A stretch of 64,000 nucleotides of DNA from the NCBI GenBank assembly GCA_014058105.1, contig JACGCM010000510.1, positions 1,736,001-1,800,000 of the forward strand, written 5' to 3'. Position 1 is the stretch's first letter; each line of letters begins with the position of its first letter. Below are positions 32,917 through 44,281 of this stretch, piece by piece. The DNA is from Kingdonia uniflora (Eukaryota > Streptophyta > Magnoliopsida > Ranunculales > Circaeasteraceae). The notes beneath the pieces were generated by a model. It worked only from the letters and a program-made list of their open reading frames with translations, did no database searches and was not told the origin of the DNA. The translations under genes were made by a program, and so were the position numbers.

Positions 32917-33245
32917 TGATGTGAACATCGTCCATACTCATTTCCCACACGTCTTTGGTGTCGTCCTATTTTACTTTATGTTATGCTGGAGCTTGTTTTA
33001 GGAATTTCTAGTATTTAGTTTGTTTCTATTTTAGAGAGATATTGGGAGATATTCTAGGAAAGATATCCAATGGTTCTAGGATATATAGGAAAGGGTGGTG
33101 TAACCTTTTATTTAGTTGTTGATGAGAGAATAAAGAATAGTTACATTTATGTTTATTTTGAGTTTTGGTGTTTAGAGAAAATCCTAATTTTAATTAGGTT
33201 TTTGTAATTTTCAAGTTTCCGCTTCCGCAACTTGATTTTACGTCA
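32917..33245 (+). repeat. Right LTR of 2.47-kb element
   Basis: Starts TGATGTGAAC and ends TTTTACGTCA. Just outside, after the ATATA duplication, a second copy of the last 20 bp of the LTR ('cgacttgattttacgtcaa') appears at 33252-33270. Confidence 0.88.
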
Positions 33246-33270
33246 ATATAAGCGACTTGATTTTACGTCA

Positions 33271-34056
33271 ATATATATATACACTCTGAATTTTTTTTTT
33301 CTCTCTCAAACTTGAATACGGGAACACCAAAGAAAGAAAATGAAGAACCAGAAAATACACAAAAGAATATGAATATTTATCTCATAAGAGTTTCGTGAAA
33401 ACACCATGGCAAAGGTGTGATTGATTTTAGGGTTTAATCTTTGTTTGTTTGCTTGCTTAACCTCTCTCTTGCAACTTAAATTTGGGGTTCTGTTTTTAAT
33501 TTGGGGATATTTTGGATTTTGGGGATCTTAGGGGTTTGTTGATTTTGGGGAGTTTGGAACTAACTCAAATCTTGATAGACCATATGTTGCATTACAGATC
33601 CCACTACACCGATTTTGTGACACAAAAAGACCCTATTACAAAAACCTTGGAAACCCATTACAGTATTATACCGATCTTGTAGAGGTTAATTTACCTTGAG
33701 TTGGGTATGTTTAGTTACTTCCTCCATGTTAATCTCTGAAACTGGGGATTAGGTATTCAAATACCTAATTGGGGAGGGAAGATGATGGGTGAAGGGTTCA
33801 AATGGTTGAAAATAATATGAAGTAATATATATATTTTTGGTTTTTATTCTATTTATGCTTGTTTAAACCAAAAGGGGTATTTTTGTATTTAACAAATTTG
33901 AATAGCAGCTAACAACAGTTAAATAGAATTGAATATGGTCAGAACCATAAATGTAGGACTAGGATTGAATATTTGGGAACATTAGGGCCTAAGGCGAATA
34001 TGAATAGAAATACTGGGGGTTTTCTCAAATTCTCCCTAGAAATAATTACTAGATAT
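33271..34056. other. No gene recognised
   Basis: AT-rich sequence with short ORFs only. I see no terminal repeats or domain. It may be host sequence or very old repeat. Confidence 0.5.
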
Positions 34057-34332
34057 TGTTGAGATATATAGTCTCACATTGGACAAATCAAGAGATGTTA
34101 GCGTTGCAGAGCCATCCACAAGCGGCTGCTAGTGGGAGTTGAGTATAATCAACCTAGGATATGTGTTGCCACTAATTCCAAGTTGATGGTTTAATGCTTT
34201 AGGGATGGTATGCCATGGGAATGCTATCATAATGTTATTGCCATTAAGAAGATCATATCCTCTTTTGAGTATTTATGCATTTTCCATATTTTCAGGGAGG
34301 CAAATAGATGAGCTGATTTTATGGCTTCCTTT
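34057..34332 (+). repeat. Possible fragment of another LTR
   Basis: The sequence beginning TGTTGAGATATATAGTCTCA followed by 'cattggacaaatc' resembles the start of many plant LTRs ('agtcccacattgg' type). Element C is inserted in it at 34333. No partner LTR was found, so this is tentative. Confidence 0.3.
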
Positions 34333-35019
34333 TGTAGTAGCCTACTTGCAGCCTTCCAGCACTAGTCGAATACTCAAAGGCTACATCAAAGCCTACCTCG
34401 AATCCCAACTAGACAGCAACTAAGTCCAAGAAGTCTTCCGACATCAATCGAATGCTCGAAGGCATATTAGTCGAGGCAGAAAACAGATGGCCAACACTAG
34501 AATTCAGCATCAGTAACATAGATACTTTGACCATGGTAATACATTGTCGAAGGCAGACACGCCTGACAGCCAGCTCACAAGACATAACAGTGAAATGAGC
34601 TGCCTGACTGCTACAGTGTCAGAACCGACTCTGAGTACAGGACAGTTGTCCCCAAAGGATATACATGTAACTTAACCTCCCATGGTGACTCAGCCCTTTC
34701 TATATTCTATAAATAGGAAGGATGAGGCACTATGGAGGGGTTAAAAAATCTCTCCCTCAAAACCCTACAAGATTACCTTCGAATACCCTGTAACTTATTC
34801 TCCTCTTCGACCTATCTGTTAACTCGATATATATAACATCAATCACTCAAAATCCTCGCTAGAGGTCGTGGAGTAACCCATTTTAGGACTCCAAGCAAGT
34901 GTGTTACTTCCGTAATATTGTTTATTATTATTATCTTACATACTTGTTTAAACCCTAGGCCGAAGATAACCCCGTGGTGTAAGAGCTAGTTTCCCCTCTT
35001 TCGAAACTTGGCTCCTACA
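34333..35019 (+). repeat. Element C left LTR (687 bp)
   Basis: Begins TGTAGTAGCC and ends GGCTCCTACA. The promoter TATA is 'tattctataaatagg' at about 34703-34717. It is not followed by a primer site but by a copy of the right flank, which is abnormal for a 5' LTR. Confidence 0.85.
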
Positions 35020-35140
35020 CCCTTTATTCTGCAATAGGAGGTTTTATGATCCATTACAACTTCTTGACTCCACTTTGTCCAACAAAAAATAAAATAAAAA
35101 TCAAGCCTTGCACCTCAAATCACTGTCGGGACAAATTTGG
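35020..35140 (+). repeat. 121-bp copy of element C's 3' host flank, inside its 5' end
   Basis: This segment ('ccctttattctgcaatagg' to 'gggacaaatttgg') is nearly identical to 48024-48144, directly after the right LTR. The right copy continues into unique host sequence, so that is the original and this is the duplicate. Confidence 0.85.
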
Positions 35141-35201
35141 GCCGAAGATAACCCCGTGGTGTAAGAGCTAGTTTCCCCTCTTACGAAACTTGGCCCCTAC
35201 A
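35141..35201 (+). repeat. Truncated 61-bp LTR tail before element C primer site
   Basis: Matches the last 61 bp of the LTR ('gccgaagataaccccgtgg' to 'ttggcccctaca'). It begins abruptly after the duplicated flank with only two or three bases shared at the join, and is followed by the primer site. Confidence 0.85.
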
Positions 35202-35220
35202 TTTGGCACTGTCTGTGCTA
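35202..35220 (+). promoter_or_regulatory. Element C primer binding site
   Basis: TTTGGCACTGTCTGTGCTA follows the LTR tail, matching the form in element B. Confidence 0.75.
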
Positions 35221-35275
35221 TACCCACCATACCCAATCCCTCTTCTCCCTTTCTTTCTTTTTGTAGCCATTTCTC

Positions 35276-37160
35276 ATGGCCCCCGCCCTACGCTCCACCT
35301 TCGCCATATTCAGCAACTTCGGCGACAGAGTAGTCACTCAACTTACCCTTATAAGCCAATAATTTACTTAGGCCGATGAGCACCACAATAATCAGTTATG
35401 CATTGAGCGTGAAGAGCGTCGCCAAGAACTCGAGGCTGAACGACATCGCCGTTTAGACGACTATGACCGGTAACACCGTGCCCTGGATGAATTACGCCTT
35501 ACCGTCAAAGAGCTTCAACAAGGTCACACCTACAACGCTCCTCAGTGCTCTCGATTACCCACTCCCTCATGCGTGTCAGCCTGTGCACGGCTTGGGCCCC
35601 ACCACATATCAAACTCCCCCCGATCCATCTTGGCGACGAGGGTGCTCCCACCGCCATACCCACTGGCTCGATCCATCTAGGAGTCCCCGTTACGAAGGAC
35701 TCCTCTAATTCTGCAATTTACACCTTTTGTCACCCTACACATCGTCCTGCTCGCGAACGCCTTGGCGAGTGAAGTGTCGAGCATGCTCTGTATTCGAGGC
35801 CTCATCTCCCTCGACCCCATCGATTTCCTCCTTATTCTGCCTACCTTACTCAGCAGGAATTTGATCAGAAAATTTGTGCCGCTATTCGCATCAGCGCGAG
35901 CCTCACACCAAACTCCTGGAGTCAGTTAAACAACCTTATCTGCCCTAAATTCCTCACGGCCAAAGTGCCTAAAAATTTCTATACCCCTAAAATTAGAAAA
36001 TACCACAATACCGACTTTCAATCTCATGTCCCCGAATTCTAAAATGCTTTAAGTCTGTACTCTACAACAGACCACATCTTGTGTCACATGTTTCCTACCA
36101 GTCTCACTGATAGCCATCTCAAATGGTACCATAGCCTTCCTAATGGCTCTATCCAAAGTTTCGAGCAATTGTCAAACCTTTTTATCACTCAGTTTACCTT
36201 TAACAAAGACCGTGAGGTCCGAGTCGACGCTCTCTTTAACTTTCGTAAATCCCCCAACGAAACGCTTGAAGCTTTTACCAAGCAGTTTCTCGATGAGTCA
36301 CGCAAAGTCGAAAACCTCGACTGTACGAATGCCATTCTCGCGTATTCTAACGCTCTACCTGATCATAGTCGTGTCAAGGAGTACATCGTACTTCATAACC
36401 CACGAACCCTCGAGGAGATGTTATCCAAGGTTAACGAATGCATCGACCTTAAACGCCTGCGCGAATCTAATCGCCAGGGTCAAGCCTCGACAACCAACCA
36501 CAGTAAACCTCGACCATATTTTATGCCCATGGTCGCTCTTGTCTCAAAAGGGAATGAGATCCGCTAACGCCCTCACTTCGATGCTACCCCTTCTGAAATC
36601 CATAAAAAGTGATCAATGACCGTCTTTCCAAAATTCACTGCCCCCATCAACACCCTTCTCACAAATACAGGCTGATCCTATATGGCGCACCCCCTTCCCC
36701 ATCAAGGTCAGGAAAGACGAGCATTACTACCAAAATCATAAGTGCAATTGCCACCCTACCAACAAATGCTATGCTTTGAAGTGATCACTGGGGATGATTC
36801 TTAAAGCAGGTCGTCTACATCGATATGTCGCCGATCTCCCCAACTATCTTGACCGGTCGTATCTCAGGCCTCAACCCTCCCCAGCTACCGACCCGGCCGA
36901 GGTACATATTTTCCAACTTCACCTCATCAAAGTTAATAACATCGACTGTGGTCACACTTGAAGCAAGCGCAAACGAGTCGAAGAGTGTTGTTAGCTTACC
37001 TATCAAAAAAAGCTACCTATCATTCAACCAGAATCTAGCCAACGCCCTCGACCCGAAGGTATATCCTTCATCGATTGCGATACTTCTCATGTTCGTTTCC
37101 CCCACTCCGACCCCTTGGTCATTATGATTAAGGTTAAACATCTCGTTATTCATACCATGC
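35276..37160 (+). pseudogene. Element C gag, broken
   Basis: The start ATG is at 35276 ('MAPALRSTFAIFSNFGDRVV'), colinear with element B. Codon 29 is TAA (35360-35362), in the same CAA-TAA-TTT context as in B. The conserved core is open at 36079-36567: 'HLKWYHSLPNGSIQSFEQLS', 'VRVDALFNFRKSPNETLEAF' and 'LEEMLSKVNECIDLKRLRES'. The zinc-knuckle-like part is near 36730-36780. Further stops and frameshifts lie in the Pro-rich N-terminal segment (35463-36000). The role is particle formation. This copy is non-functional. Confidence 0.75.
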
Positions 37161-37560
37161 TCATTGATACGGGAAGTGCAGCAGACATACTTTTCCTCCA
37201 GGCTGTTTGAGCCATGCAAAAAATAGACCTCATTATACCAGCCAATATCGAGCTTAAGGGATTTAACGGTACTACCGAAGTCACCGTCGGACGCCTTAGC
37301 CTCCCTGTTACCACCGGTCTAGTCACCCTCCAAACTAGCTTTCTCATCATCGATAAGAAATCTGAATACCTGGGCATTCTAGGGTGCGACCGGCTTCAAG
37401 CCATGAAATCCATACCTTCTACTTACCACCAAATACTTTGTTTCACTGCTCCTTGCAGCACGTGGAACATGAAAGGCTCTTAACGGCTTGCATGCTCATG
37501 CGAGCACCCTGAGATTGATCTTACTAGAAAACTTGTCAAACCATAACAATCAATACTTTT
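37140..37560 (+). pseudogene. Element C aspartic protease, broken
   Basis: The active site 'HTMLIDTGSAADILFLQAV' is at about 37155-37205 with the catalytic DTGS intact, unlike element B. A stop follows that motif. The frame 37214-37483 continues with 'ELKGFNGTTEVTVGRLSLPV', 'FLIIDKKSEYLGILGCDRL' and 'MKSIPSTYHQILCF', the flap and C-terminal part of this protease type. It would mature Gag-Pol. It is linked to RT through a broken segment at 37560-37900. Confidence 0.75.
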
Positions 37561-37569
37561 CTCTCTCCC

Positions 37570-39010
37570 AACACCATTGAGCCCCTTTACCATACCTGTC
37601 AAACCCACTGTTTACATCGACCTCGATGGTCCTGATCAAGGTTCATTCATTAGAAGTTATTTAGATGAGGCCGAACGCCTCGAGTTCACTACTTTTATTT
37701 GAGCAAATAAAAATATCTTCGCCTGGACGTTCCATGAGATGCCTGGCGTCGACCCCACCATGGCCTGCCATCGACTTGACCTTATTCCCCACTCTTCAGC
37801 CATAAAGTAGAAGAAACGTATTTTAGCACCGAGGATTTGAGAAGCAGTAACCCTTGAGGTCAAAAATCTCTTGACCGCGAGTTTTATTAAAGAAGTACGC
37901 CGATTGGATCTTAAATATTGTAGTTGTCCCCAAGAAAAATGGTAAGATTTGTATTTGCATCGACTTCACAAACCTCTATAAATACACATTGAAAGACAGT
38001 TTCCCTTTCCCGATCATTTTTGTGCTCCTGGATGCTACGACTGACACGTTTATCTATGATGGACGCAACTTCCGGTTATAACCAGGTACCCCTCCTCCCT
38101 GAGGACCAACTTAAAACTTTATTTATTACTAAAAAAGATCTTTACTGCTTTAACGTAATGCCCATCGGCTTGAAAAACGCGGGTGCCACTTACCAACGTC
38201 TTGTTATTACCATGTTCAAACCTTTGCCTGGCAAGTCGGTCGAAGTTTACATCAATGACATGTTATGCAAAAGCCTCCAGAAACATACCCATATTCATGA
38301 CCTAACCGAAGTGTTCTTGATACTTCGTTCTTATAACATGAAGCTAAACCCAGACAAATGCCAATTTCGCATTTCATCCGGCAAATTCTTGGGCTACCTC
38401 ATCAGCAAATGAGGTATCGAGATCGATCACACTCATATCCGCGCCCTCATCGATATGTCTTCCTCTCGAACTAAAAAGGATGTCCAAAAGGTTACTGGCA
38501 AAATAGCCACCCTTAATCATTTTATATAAAAATCCTCTGACCGTTGTGCTTGGCTTTTCTCCCTCTTACGCGACCAAGGCATCCATAAGGCTAAAAAGAA
38601 AAATAACCCTGAAGTCAATTGGACACCTGATTGTGAATAGGCCTTCCTCGAACTCAAAACATACCTTGGTCGAACACCCATCATTAACACCCTCATTGAA
38701 GGTAAAATGCTTTCTTTATACCTGACAGTCACCGACACTTCTATTAGATCGGTCCTTATTTGAATCGAATCCAGGATCGGGAAACACGTATACTTTATCA
38801 GTAAAACTCTGACACCTGCCGAGACTCGATATACCAAGCTCGAGCGATTGGTCCATACACTCGTATATACTACTTGAAAGCTCAAACTATACTTTCAGGC
38901 TTACCCTATACGTACCATCACCAGCTACCCCCTTCGAGAGATCCTCAGGAAGAAAGATAAATCTAGACAGGTATAATAATGGTCTGTTTATCTTGGTGAA
39001 CACGACATAA
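37570..39010 (+). pseudogene. Element C reverse transcriptase and first RNase H, broken
   Basis: The frame 38020-38412 holds RT palm and thumb: 'MMDATSGYNQVPLLPEDQLK', 'MPIGLKNAGATYQRLV' and the active-site block 'VEVYINDMLCKS' (38248-38259). The YIDD motif is YIND, losing one catalytic Asp. Then 'MKLNPDKCQFRISSGKFLGY' leads into the connection and first RNase H (38420-39010) in shifted frames, with 'YFISKTLTPAETRYTKLER' recognisable despite changes. This copy cannot be active. Confidence 0.75.
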
Positions 39011-39139
39011 CTTTCGAGAAACAAATATCTCAAAAAGGCCAAGCAGTTGCTGATTTCCTTGCCAACTTCCCGGTCGAAGACATCGCCTCGGAGGAACACG
39101 AAATAATATACTAGAAGACCAGCCCAAATAGAGCGACCC

Positions 39140-39600
39140 TTGGAATTCTAATACGGGCTGACGTCTATTTACTGATGAATCTGCCAGACCTAACGGTTCG
39201 GGGATAGGTATTATTCTGGTCACCTCTTCTAATGATCGAATCGAAAAGGCTGTTAAGCTAAACTTTGAATATTCTAATAATGAGGCCAAATATGAAGCTT
39301 TGATACATGGCCTCGATCTCGCCCTTGAACTTAGTATTCCCAAACTTGCAGTATTTACCAATTCTCAGCTTATTCAGAGACAGTACACTGGCAAAAATCA
39401 AGCTAACAGTCGCATGGTTGAGTATGCTGCTCTTGTTCGCCAGCGCATGGATCGTTTCCTTGAAAAATCTTAAATTACACATTACCCTCGAGGTAAAAAC
39501 AGACACACCGATGCCCTCGCCTACATAGCTGCTATATTAGGCCAGTCTGAATCCCGAACACTTCACATCGAAGTACTCGAATGCCCAACTATCGACCATA
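39140..39600 (+). pseudogene. Element C second (archaeal-type) RNase H, broken
   Basis: The plus strand encodes 'LFTDESARPNGSGIGIILVT', 'NNEAKYEALIHGLDLALELS' and 'FTNSQLIQRQYTGKNQANSR'. Compared with element B the Glu motif reads EAKYEA and the second Asp has become Asn (FTDS to FTNS). The His/Asp region 'NRHTDALAYIAAILG' follows a stop at about 39470. The domain supports the Tat call. It is inactive by two changes plus the stop. Confidence 0.75.
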
Positions 39601-40920
39601 TGGAATTTAATGCCATCAATACTAGAGGCGAGAGTCTCGATCCCGATGACTGGCGTACACCCTTCCTTGTTTATTTCAATAGTTTTACCCTCCTAGAAGA
39701 TCTCAAAGCCAAACGTCCATTACTGGAAAATTACCGTAAATATACCATTCTCAAAGGCGGACTACACCGCAAATCCCCAAATGGTGTACACCTCCATTGT
39801 ATCTCTCAAAATGAAGATACTACCATACTCAGTGAATTCTACAAAGGTAACTACGATGCTCACACTGCTGGTCGATCTATGGCTCTTTGAGCCGTAACAC
39901 AAGGGTTATTCTGGCCTAATATGAAGAAACAAACTGAAGAGTATGCGAAACACTGTGACAAATGCCAATATCATACCCATGACATCCGAAGCGCTTCACA
40001 AGACCTCCATTGCAGCTAAGTCACATGGCCGTTCAAGCGATGGGCCATTGATCTTGTGGGCCCTTTCCCCAAAGCATCGGGTAGACGAGAACAAATTCTA
40101 GTGGCCACATATTACTTTACAAAATTGGTCGAAGCCGTGCCTTTATGTCGAACCAGAGAAGAAGAAGTTATCAAGTTTTTATGGGAAAATATCATCACGT
40201 GTTTTGGCTGCCCTCACATGATTCGATGCGACAATGGTCCACAGTTTGTTGGGAACAAAGTCTGTAATTTCCTCAAGAAGTATAATATTATTCTCTCACC
40301 CTCAACACCTTATTAACCACAGGGGAATGGTCAGGTTGAAGCAATCAATAAAACTATAGTCGACGGTCTTAAAAAATGTGTCGATGAGAAGAAAGGTCGA
40401 TGGGTCCAAGAATTACAACATGTACTCTGGGCCTATCGTACCAGATTAAGAAAGGCGACGGGCTGCACTTATTTTCTCATGGCTTACGGTACCGAAGCTG
40501 TGCTGCCTACTCAGTTCGAAGTGCCAACGTGTAACCCTGGACTCCCCAATGAAGATAACGAGTTTGAACTTGGATGCAATATGTTATAGATCTATGAAAC
40601 CAAAGACCGAGCCATTACTAACCTCGGCCGCTACTATCTCTCTATCCAGAAGTCCTACAATAAAAGAGTTCAACCACGCAGTTTCAATATTGGAGATTTG
40701 GTACTTCGTCGAGTCAAACTCTCTATAAAGCCTCGCAATATCGACAAGCTAGCCGAGTCCTGGGAAGGACCTTATGTCGTGTACGACAAAACCGACAAAT
40801 GATCCTATTTTCTAATGATAGAAGTTGAGGAACCTCTACCCAACCTTTGGAACACAATGCAGTTAGCCTCATACAATAGGCCGCGACCACCACCTTGTTC
40901 AACTGATGTAAATAGAGCAT
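39600..40920 (+). pseudogene. Element C integrase, broken
   Basis: The linker and N-terminal part (39600-39890) are followed by the zinc-finger 'YAKHCDKCQYHTHDIRS' near 39940-39990. The open frame 40056-40316 has 'YFTKLVEAVPLCRTREEEVI' and 'GCPHMIRCDNGPQFVGNKV'. After one stop it continues '[20 protein letters not shown]' with the third catalytic Glu, and then '[13 protein letters not shown]' and 'YNKRVQPRSFNIGDLVLRRV' to about 40920. It is the best preserved integrase in the window, with few stops. It is followed directly by the 220-bp repeats. Confidence 0.8.
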
Positions 40921-40969
40921 AATCAATAACATATTTTTTTATCCTCTAAGCTTCATGTCCTGTCTAAAA

Positions 40970-41850
40970 GTGAACTTCTTGGGAAAACCTAAGTATCACG
41001 TTAACCCTTCGACTTGACTGATACTTGGGGGTGACCTCAAAGTTTTTTAAGGTTCCAAATTCGAGCAAACCCAAGGGGCATGAATGGTTGAAAGACAGAA
41101 CCCTCGGGGATGCATTGGGGCCGACCACATAATGCTTCGTTTAGACTCAATCCTGCGGATAGACTCGGGGGCAACCTTCGAAGTCCAGTGAACTTCTTGG
41201 ACAAACCTAAGTATCACGTCAACTCTTCGACCTGACAGATACTTGGGGGCGACCACGAAGTTTTTCAAGGTTTCAAATTCGAGCAAACCCGAGGGGCATG
41301 AATGGTCGAAAGACCAGACCCTCAGGGATGCATTGGGGCCGACCACATAATGTTTCGTTTAGGCTCAATCCGGTGGATAGACCCGGGGGTGACCTTTGAA
41401 GTCCAGTAAACTTCTTGGACAAACCTAAGTATCACGTCAACTCTTTGACCCGACTGATACATGGGGGTGACCTCAAAGTTTTTCAAGGTTTTAATTCAAG
41501 CAAACCCGAGAGGCATGAATGGTCGATAAACTAAACCCTCGGGGATGTATTGGGGCTGACCACATAATGCTTCGTTACGCTCAATCCCGCGGATAGACCC
41601 GGGGGCGACCTTCGATGTCCAGTAAACTTCTTGGACAAACCTAAGTATCATGTCAATTCTTCGACTCGACTGATATTTTGGAGCGACCATCGACATATGG
41701 GTCCACCGAGTTGGTAAAACCTAACTATCATGTCATCCTTTCGACTTAGCTGATACTCGTGGCACAACTGGTCGACAGATTGTCCCCTCGGGGATACATT
41801 ACAGCCGACCACATCATCCTTCGATCCTCAATGCCAAAGGCTTTCTATAC
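40970..41850. repeat. About 220-bp tandem repeat between pol and antisense gene, element C
   Basis: Four copies, marked by 'ttggggccgaccacataatg' near 41113, 41333, 41549 and (diverged) 41798, and by 'ttcttggacaaacctaagta'. It is the same repeat as in element B at 21620-22370, in inverted orientation. Confidence 0.85.
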
Positions 41851-42699
41851 TTCAATTCTCATATAAAGCTACAAGCATACATACATACCAACAATTCAAG
41901 TTTAATAAATACCAGCAAGTCAAGTTCAATTACATTACTCAATCTACCTATCCAATACTCATTGTTCAAACTTTAACCTATCCAACAAACTGAGGCAGAA
42001 ATAATAGACAAGAATTCATTACAAATGACTTTCTACAAATACCAAACAAAATACCTTCTACACAACACTCACACAGGATTGGCTGCATTCACCACATGAT
42101 TGGCCACACTTTCTCCTTGCTCTTCTACAATACCGCCTCCACTGACTTCAACAGCAGGGTTCGTTTCCAAAGTATCAGCAACACCTCCGATTGCAGAACC
42201 CCTTGCAACATTTTTAGTACCATCCCTTTCGACCACGGGATCAACTACAACATCTCCAGTACCTTCCACTACAGGGCCCACTCCCATCCCATCTGCCTGA
42301 GTAGCATCTTCGATAACAGGCTTTTTCGGTCGAAGGAAAGTTCTCAAAGGTCTCTGGATTATACCCCAACCCATCTATAAAGTTCTTTAGAGCCGTGGTC
42401 GTGTCACACTCCTCATCATATTGTACCTGGAAACGTACTTTGTTATCCTTCATCTGCTCCTCTTTCTCAGTCAGCTTTGCCTCCAACACTGTTCACATCT
42501 GATTACTATTGACAATCACAACTTTGACTTCCCTCGTAACATCGGCTCTAATCTCTTACTTTTCTCATCCCAACACACTTACCTGGCTCTCTAACGACAA
42601 AATGGTCCCCTGTGCGAGCTCCAGACTGTCCCTGGCCTACTTTAGCTTTTCACTCGATACCTTTCGGGCTTTGTTATAAGCTTGGGCCCATGCATTTAT

Positions 42700-42770
42700 C
42701 TGTATGAATACTCGACTACTCTGCAATTATCGAAGCATAATTGTAAGTTCGCAATTTCAGAAACACTTAC
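42700..42770 (-). other. Third intron of element C antisense gene
   Basis: Donor 'gcatcag|gtaagt' and acceptor 'attcatacag|ataaatg' on the minus strand, with both borders matching element B's intron 20712-20788. Confidence 0.6.
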
Positions 42771-43332
42771 CTGATGCAGAGCTTTGTTCATTTGCTTCCC
42801 TGCTTCATCTAGGTTCTTTTCGCAAAGGGTAGCCATCGACGCGGCCGTTACTCGAGCGTTCTCCTCCAGTTCGACCTCGCGTCGCCTCGAGATGGCCGGT
42901 TCATCCTCATCCTTGGCCATCTGCTCACGAGGCCTCTTCCGCATAGTTGTCTTTGTCTGCTGCACAGTCGAAGCTTCGTCAGTAACCTTACCTTTACCTT
43001 TGCTAGTTTGCTATGGTACCTCGGGAATAGTCTTTGGCACGCTCGACCGTACCGTCCCAGGACCTCCTCGCCGCTCCCTCGGTACATAGTTTGACTTTCG
43101 ACTCAATATGTTATAATCCATCTTCTCTGCCATCATTAAAGAACTTCATTCTTTCCTTTTCTTTGAGTGCCCAACAGCTACAAAAGCATCCCTCAGTAAA
43201 GTGTTAGTCTTCTTTTGCCTCTTTTTTTTACAATACCAAACTTCCCGAATACCCAATTTACCCACTTCTCGTCCTGGTTGATCAGCTCATCAATATAAGT
43301 CCTCGGATGCTTCAATGAGTTATTTGAGGGAC

Positions 43333-43406
43333 CTGCAAAACAACGAAGACAATTTCAAATAATCTACTCGAACAACATAATAAACAGCCTTCGACTATTA
43401 ACGTAC
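43333..43406 (-). other. Second intron of element C antisense gene
   Basis: Donor GTACGT and acceptor TTTTGCAG on the minus strand, 74 bp, at the same protein position as in A and B. Confidence 0.6.
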
Positions 43407-44281
43407 TTGGATTATACAACCTATGTTTCAGCTTATGTACCTCATCTCCCTCTATATTCTCATAATTACCCCTCACCACCACCAAATCCTTATCCCACCC
43501 ACGTCCAATCGAACACAGGTCAAATAACCATGGTTTGTTCACATGGTATTAGATGTGATACGTTTCTGCCCTCTTATTTGCTTTCCTCGAGTAGAACAAT
43601 ATGATGTCAAACCACTCGATCAAACCCCTCCTCTCACGTTCAACTCCACATTCATCTCCTTGACAACCCTCATCATCTCATAAAAATTGCCATTCATCTG
43701 ACATTGGGCAACATCCCAGAAATTCAATATCTGCTTCACCAGCCTTCGAAGAGGCAGCTGCATACATAATCAAATCTGGCCTTTGAACGTCATAATCCCC
43801 TCCTGGGGGTATCTTTGAATGAGAACTCGGCCTATACTGGCACCAATATAACACCCACCTTCGACAACCCGTATTTCGACATGAATCGATCCAGTCTCGC
43901 CCTTTCCTGAGCCGAGACTGGCCCAGTCGTTATCCCCGAATCATCCTTATTATCACTATGTTCCTCTTCCCCTTCCTCCCTCTCATCCCCCAAAGGGTTG
44001 ACATTACCTTCGTTCCCCCTCCCCTCCTTTTCCTCCTCCTCTTTCTCTTCCTCATTTTTCTCTTCATCACTCTTCCCGACTATTTGAGCCCTACGACGGC
44101 TCCTAGTCGAAACTCTAACCTCTGACACTGCCATAGCCAATGGGGCGTCTGTTGTAATATATAATACTTCTATATCACTCATCTCACCTCCTTGACCTCA
44201 ACCAGATATACTGGGTTCGTTTATTTCATCCTCCTCATCTACTAGCCTCATCCTCGAAGCTCGACGGCTACGCATTATACC

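Larger units (their letters stand above)
30777..33245 (+). mobile_element. 2.47-kb non-autonomous LTR retrotransposon
   Basis: Two LTRs of 327 and 329 bp (30777-31103, 32917-33245) begin TGATGTGAAC and end ACATCA or ACGTCA. They are flanked by a perfect ATATA duplication. A Met-tRNA primer site (TTGGTATCAGAGG) follows the first LTR at 31106-31118, and a purine-rich GAAGATGGAGAG precedes the second. The interior of about 1.8 kb has no protease, RT or integrase. It holds one gag-like ORF (31181-31571) and a Lys/Glu-rich ORF. It therefore depended on another element for movement. It is inserted in the viral movement-protein fragment. Confidence 0.88.
42069..44275 (-). pseudogene. Element C large antisense gene (aORF), spliced, partly broken
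   Basis: The start ATG is at 44275 (minus), shortly after the 5'-UTR acceptor, giving 'MRSRRASRMRLVDEEDE'. An acidic Glu-rich segment follows (44182-43832), then 'VSAQERARLDRFMSKYGLSK'. The block 'LWLFDL' appears as 'KPWLFDLCSIGRGWDKDL' near 43500. Next are the intron 43333-43406, 'YIDELINQDEKWVNWVFGKF', 'SMATLCEKNLDEAGKQMNKA', the intron 42700-42770, and the tail 'YDEECDTTTALKNFIDGLGY' to 42069. The exon order equals that of element B. Stops and frameshifts break it in several places. The function is unknown. The coiled-coil and acidic make-up do not name a family. Confidence 0.65.

Noticed and set aside
42096..42380. Plus-strand ORFs of 94 and 66 aa over the element C antisense tail
   Set aside because: The minus strand there carries the Gly/Val-rich tail conserved with element B; the plus-strand frames are shadows.
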